NCBI GenBank assembly: GCA_021784975.1
Contig: JAJYGU010000040.1
Span: forward strand, 1 to 11,285
Direction of reading: 5' to 3'
From: Planctomycetota bacterium
Lineage (GTDB): Bacteria > Planctomycetota > Planctomycetia > Pirellulales > Thermoguttaceae
Length of the DNA stretch: 11,285 nucleotides
Shown: one piece after another, positions 10,263 through 11,285 of the stretch
Position numbering within the stretch: position 1 is the stretch's first letter
Layout: each line of letters begins with the position of its first letter
Program-made: the position numbers and the translations under genes
Notes under the pieces: generated by a model
What the model was told of the DNA's origin: nothing
Databases searched by the model: none
What the model saw: only the letters and a program-made list of their open reading frames with translations

Positions 10263-11285
10263 CGACCTGCGGCTTCGCGGTAGGTCTCTTGTTCGTTGGC
10301 CAAGATGGGAGGGCAGAACAGCGAAATTCCGCTCCAGAAAACGTCGCCGGGGGGACCGCCGTGGGCGGCCCGCAGAAACCGGCCATATTCCTGAGAGCTG
10401 CGAGAGGAGGGCCTCGCCGACCCGCCGACGCCGATTCGGCCGGGGAACCGCTAAGCGTTCTGAAGACCGGACCCGAACACACGCGATTGGTCTACCCGGT
10501 GAAAACGGGGTCCGTCTTTGACTTCGAGACGACGATCAAGCAGTTGTTCCACCTGGAAGCAGAATTGCATCCGTCAAGCGGGTCGGGCGGGAAGGGGATA
10601 CCGGCCGCACGGGTGGCGATTGCGGTATCCAAAGTCGGCAACAGTCTGGTCATTAGTGGGCCGCCGGATGCGGTGGAAGAGGTGCGAACGGTGCTCGATA
10701 AGTTGGACCAGCCGCAGGGTCTCGTCCTGCTAGAAATGGAGATCGGAGAAACCTCGGCCAGTGCGACAAAGCCGGCTGGAGCTGCCGCCGCAGTCAGCAG
10801 ACCTTCGGCGGCCGCAACGACGGACGCTTTCCGATTGCTGGCGCGACCGGCGAACATGGAAACCACCGGCCGAGTCCGCCTGGTCGCGGCAAACAACGAG
10901 CCGGCTTTCGTGCAGTTAGGGGCCCGCGTTCCTCGCGTCGCCAGCACGCTGTCGAGCGCTAAAGGTCAAACCACCACAACCGTCCTCGACAACGTCGGAC
11001 TGATCCTTGGCGTTACTGCGCGTATCGAGCCACATGGAACCATCGCGCTGCAGGTGGATGCGGAACAATCCCAACTGGGACCTGAAAAGGAAGGCATTCC
11101 AATCTCAGTCGCGGGAGACAAGATCATCCGCACGCCCCGGATCGAAACAGCCATGGTCCAAACGTCGGTCACGATCCCCGACGGCCAGACCATCATCCTC
11201 GGCAGCATGCCCCGCCAGGCCAAATCAGACCGGGAAATGCTGATTATCGTTACGCCGCACATCATTCGACCGGGTGAGGCCGTGC
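10235..11285 (+). CDS. small secretin-family outer-membrane protein (3' end outside window)
   Basis: The frame from ATG 10235 stays open for 350 codons to the last base, so the stop is not seen. The N terminus is a signal peptide: basic start, hydrophobic FVTTCGFAVGLLFVG, likely cleavage near GRAEQ. Residues about 84-165 look like a secretin N-type ring-building domain, containing VSKVGNSLVISGPPDAVEEV then RTVLDKLDQPQ. Residues about 200-347 match the secretin (type II/III secretion, type IV pilus) core: NEPAFVQLGARVPRV (221-235), VGLILGVTARIEPHGTIALQ (254-273), TPRIETAMVQTSVTIPDGQT (300-319), IILGSMPRQ and MLIIVTPHII (335-344). Secretins form gated outer-membrane rings. It is shorter than GspD or PilQ (usually above 600 aa), with only one N-type domain visible and an Ala/Ser-rich linker. 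It is third in an overlapping unit with the sigma factor and the membrane protein. Confidence 0.78.
   Translation, partial: MFTNWFRFVTTCGFAVGLLFVGQDGRAEQRNSAPENVAGGTAVGGPQKPAIFLRAARGGPRRPADADSAGEPLSVLKTGPEHTRLVYPVKTGSVFDFETTIKQLFHLEAELHPSSGSGGKGIPAARVAIAVSKVGNSLVISGPPDAVEEVRTVLDKLDQPQGLVLLEMEIGETSASATKPAGAAAAVSRPSAAATTDAFRLLARPANMETTGRVRLVAANNEPAFVQLGARVPRVASTLSSAKGQTTTTVLDNVGLILGVTARIEPHGTIALQVDAEQSQLGPEKEGIPISVAGDKIIRTPRIETAMVQTSVTIPDGQTIILGSMPRQAKSDREMLIIVTPHIIRPGEAV

Noticed and set aside
9047..10303. Minus-strand open frame of 418 codons opposite the sigma factor and membrane-protein genes
   Set aside because: It is Ser/Arg-rich without domain features and is antisense to frames with ribosome sites, a transmembrane helix and sigma region 4.
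1..11285. tRNA, rRNA or transposase genes
   Set aside because: No cloverleaf-like stretch, rRNA-like block or transposase motif was recognised on either strand by eye.

Overview
The window reads as a chromosomal segment of a GC-rich Planctomycetota-like bacterium. This rests on the long acyl carrier protein, the layout of the fatty-acid gene cluster, the palindromic intergenic repeats and an ECF sigma factor / membrane regulator / secretin set. It is recognition from memory, not the result of a search.

Left part (1-4564). The C-terminal end of an LptF/LptG-type lipopolysaccharide-transport permease enters on the plus strand and meets, tail to tail, a five-gene minus-strand cluster. In transcription order the cluster is a FabZ-type dehydratase (4215-3718), a FabG-type reductase (3537-2785), an acyl carrier protein of 130 aa (2728-2336), a second FabZ-type dehydratase (2321-1743) and a FabF-type ketosynthase (1746-460). 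Together they supply carrier, condensation, ketoreduction and dehydration. No FabD, FabH or enoyl reductase is present in the window. A good sigma70-like promoter candidate (4276-4304) lies before the first gene.

Middle (4565-7401). Three tandem small heat-shock proteins (Hsp20 family) on the plus strand are separated by two copies of a ~77-bp palindromic repeat. They are followed by a glutaryl-CoA dehydrogenase-like acyl-CoA dehydrogenase that keeps the residues expected for decarboxylation.

Right part (7402-8671), accessory in character. It holds palindromic repeats, a leftover C-terminal piece of a MazE-like antitoxin, an orphan HicB-like antitoxin (minus strand) and, divergently, an intact antitoxin/PIN-domain toxin pair with an ATGA overlap.

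Right end (8769-11285). An ECF sigma factor gene is interrupted by a frameshift. It overlaps a gene for a single-pass membrane protein with a duplicated cytoplasmic motif and a HEAT-like C-terminal region, which in turn overlaps the start of a small secretin-family protein that runs off the window. The overlaps suggest one transcriptional unit: sigma factor, candidate membrane-bound regulator, outer-membrane secretin.
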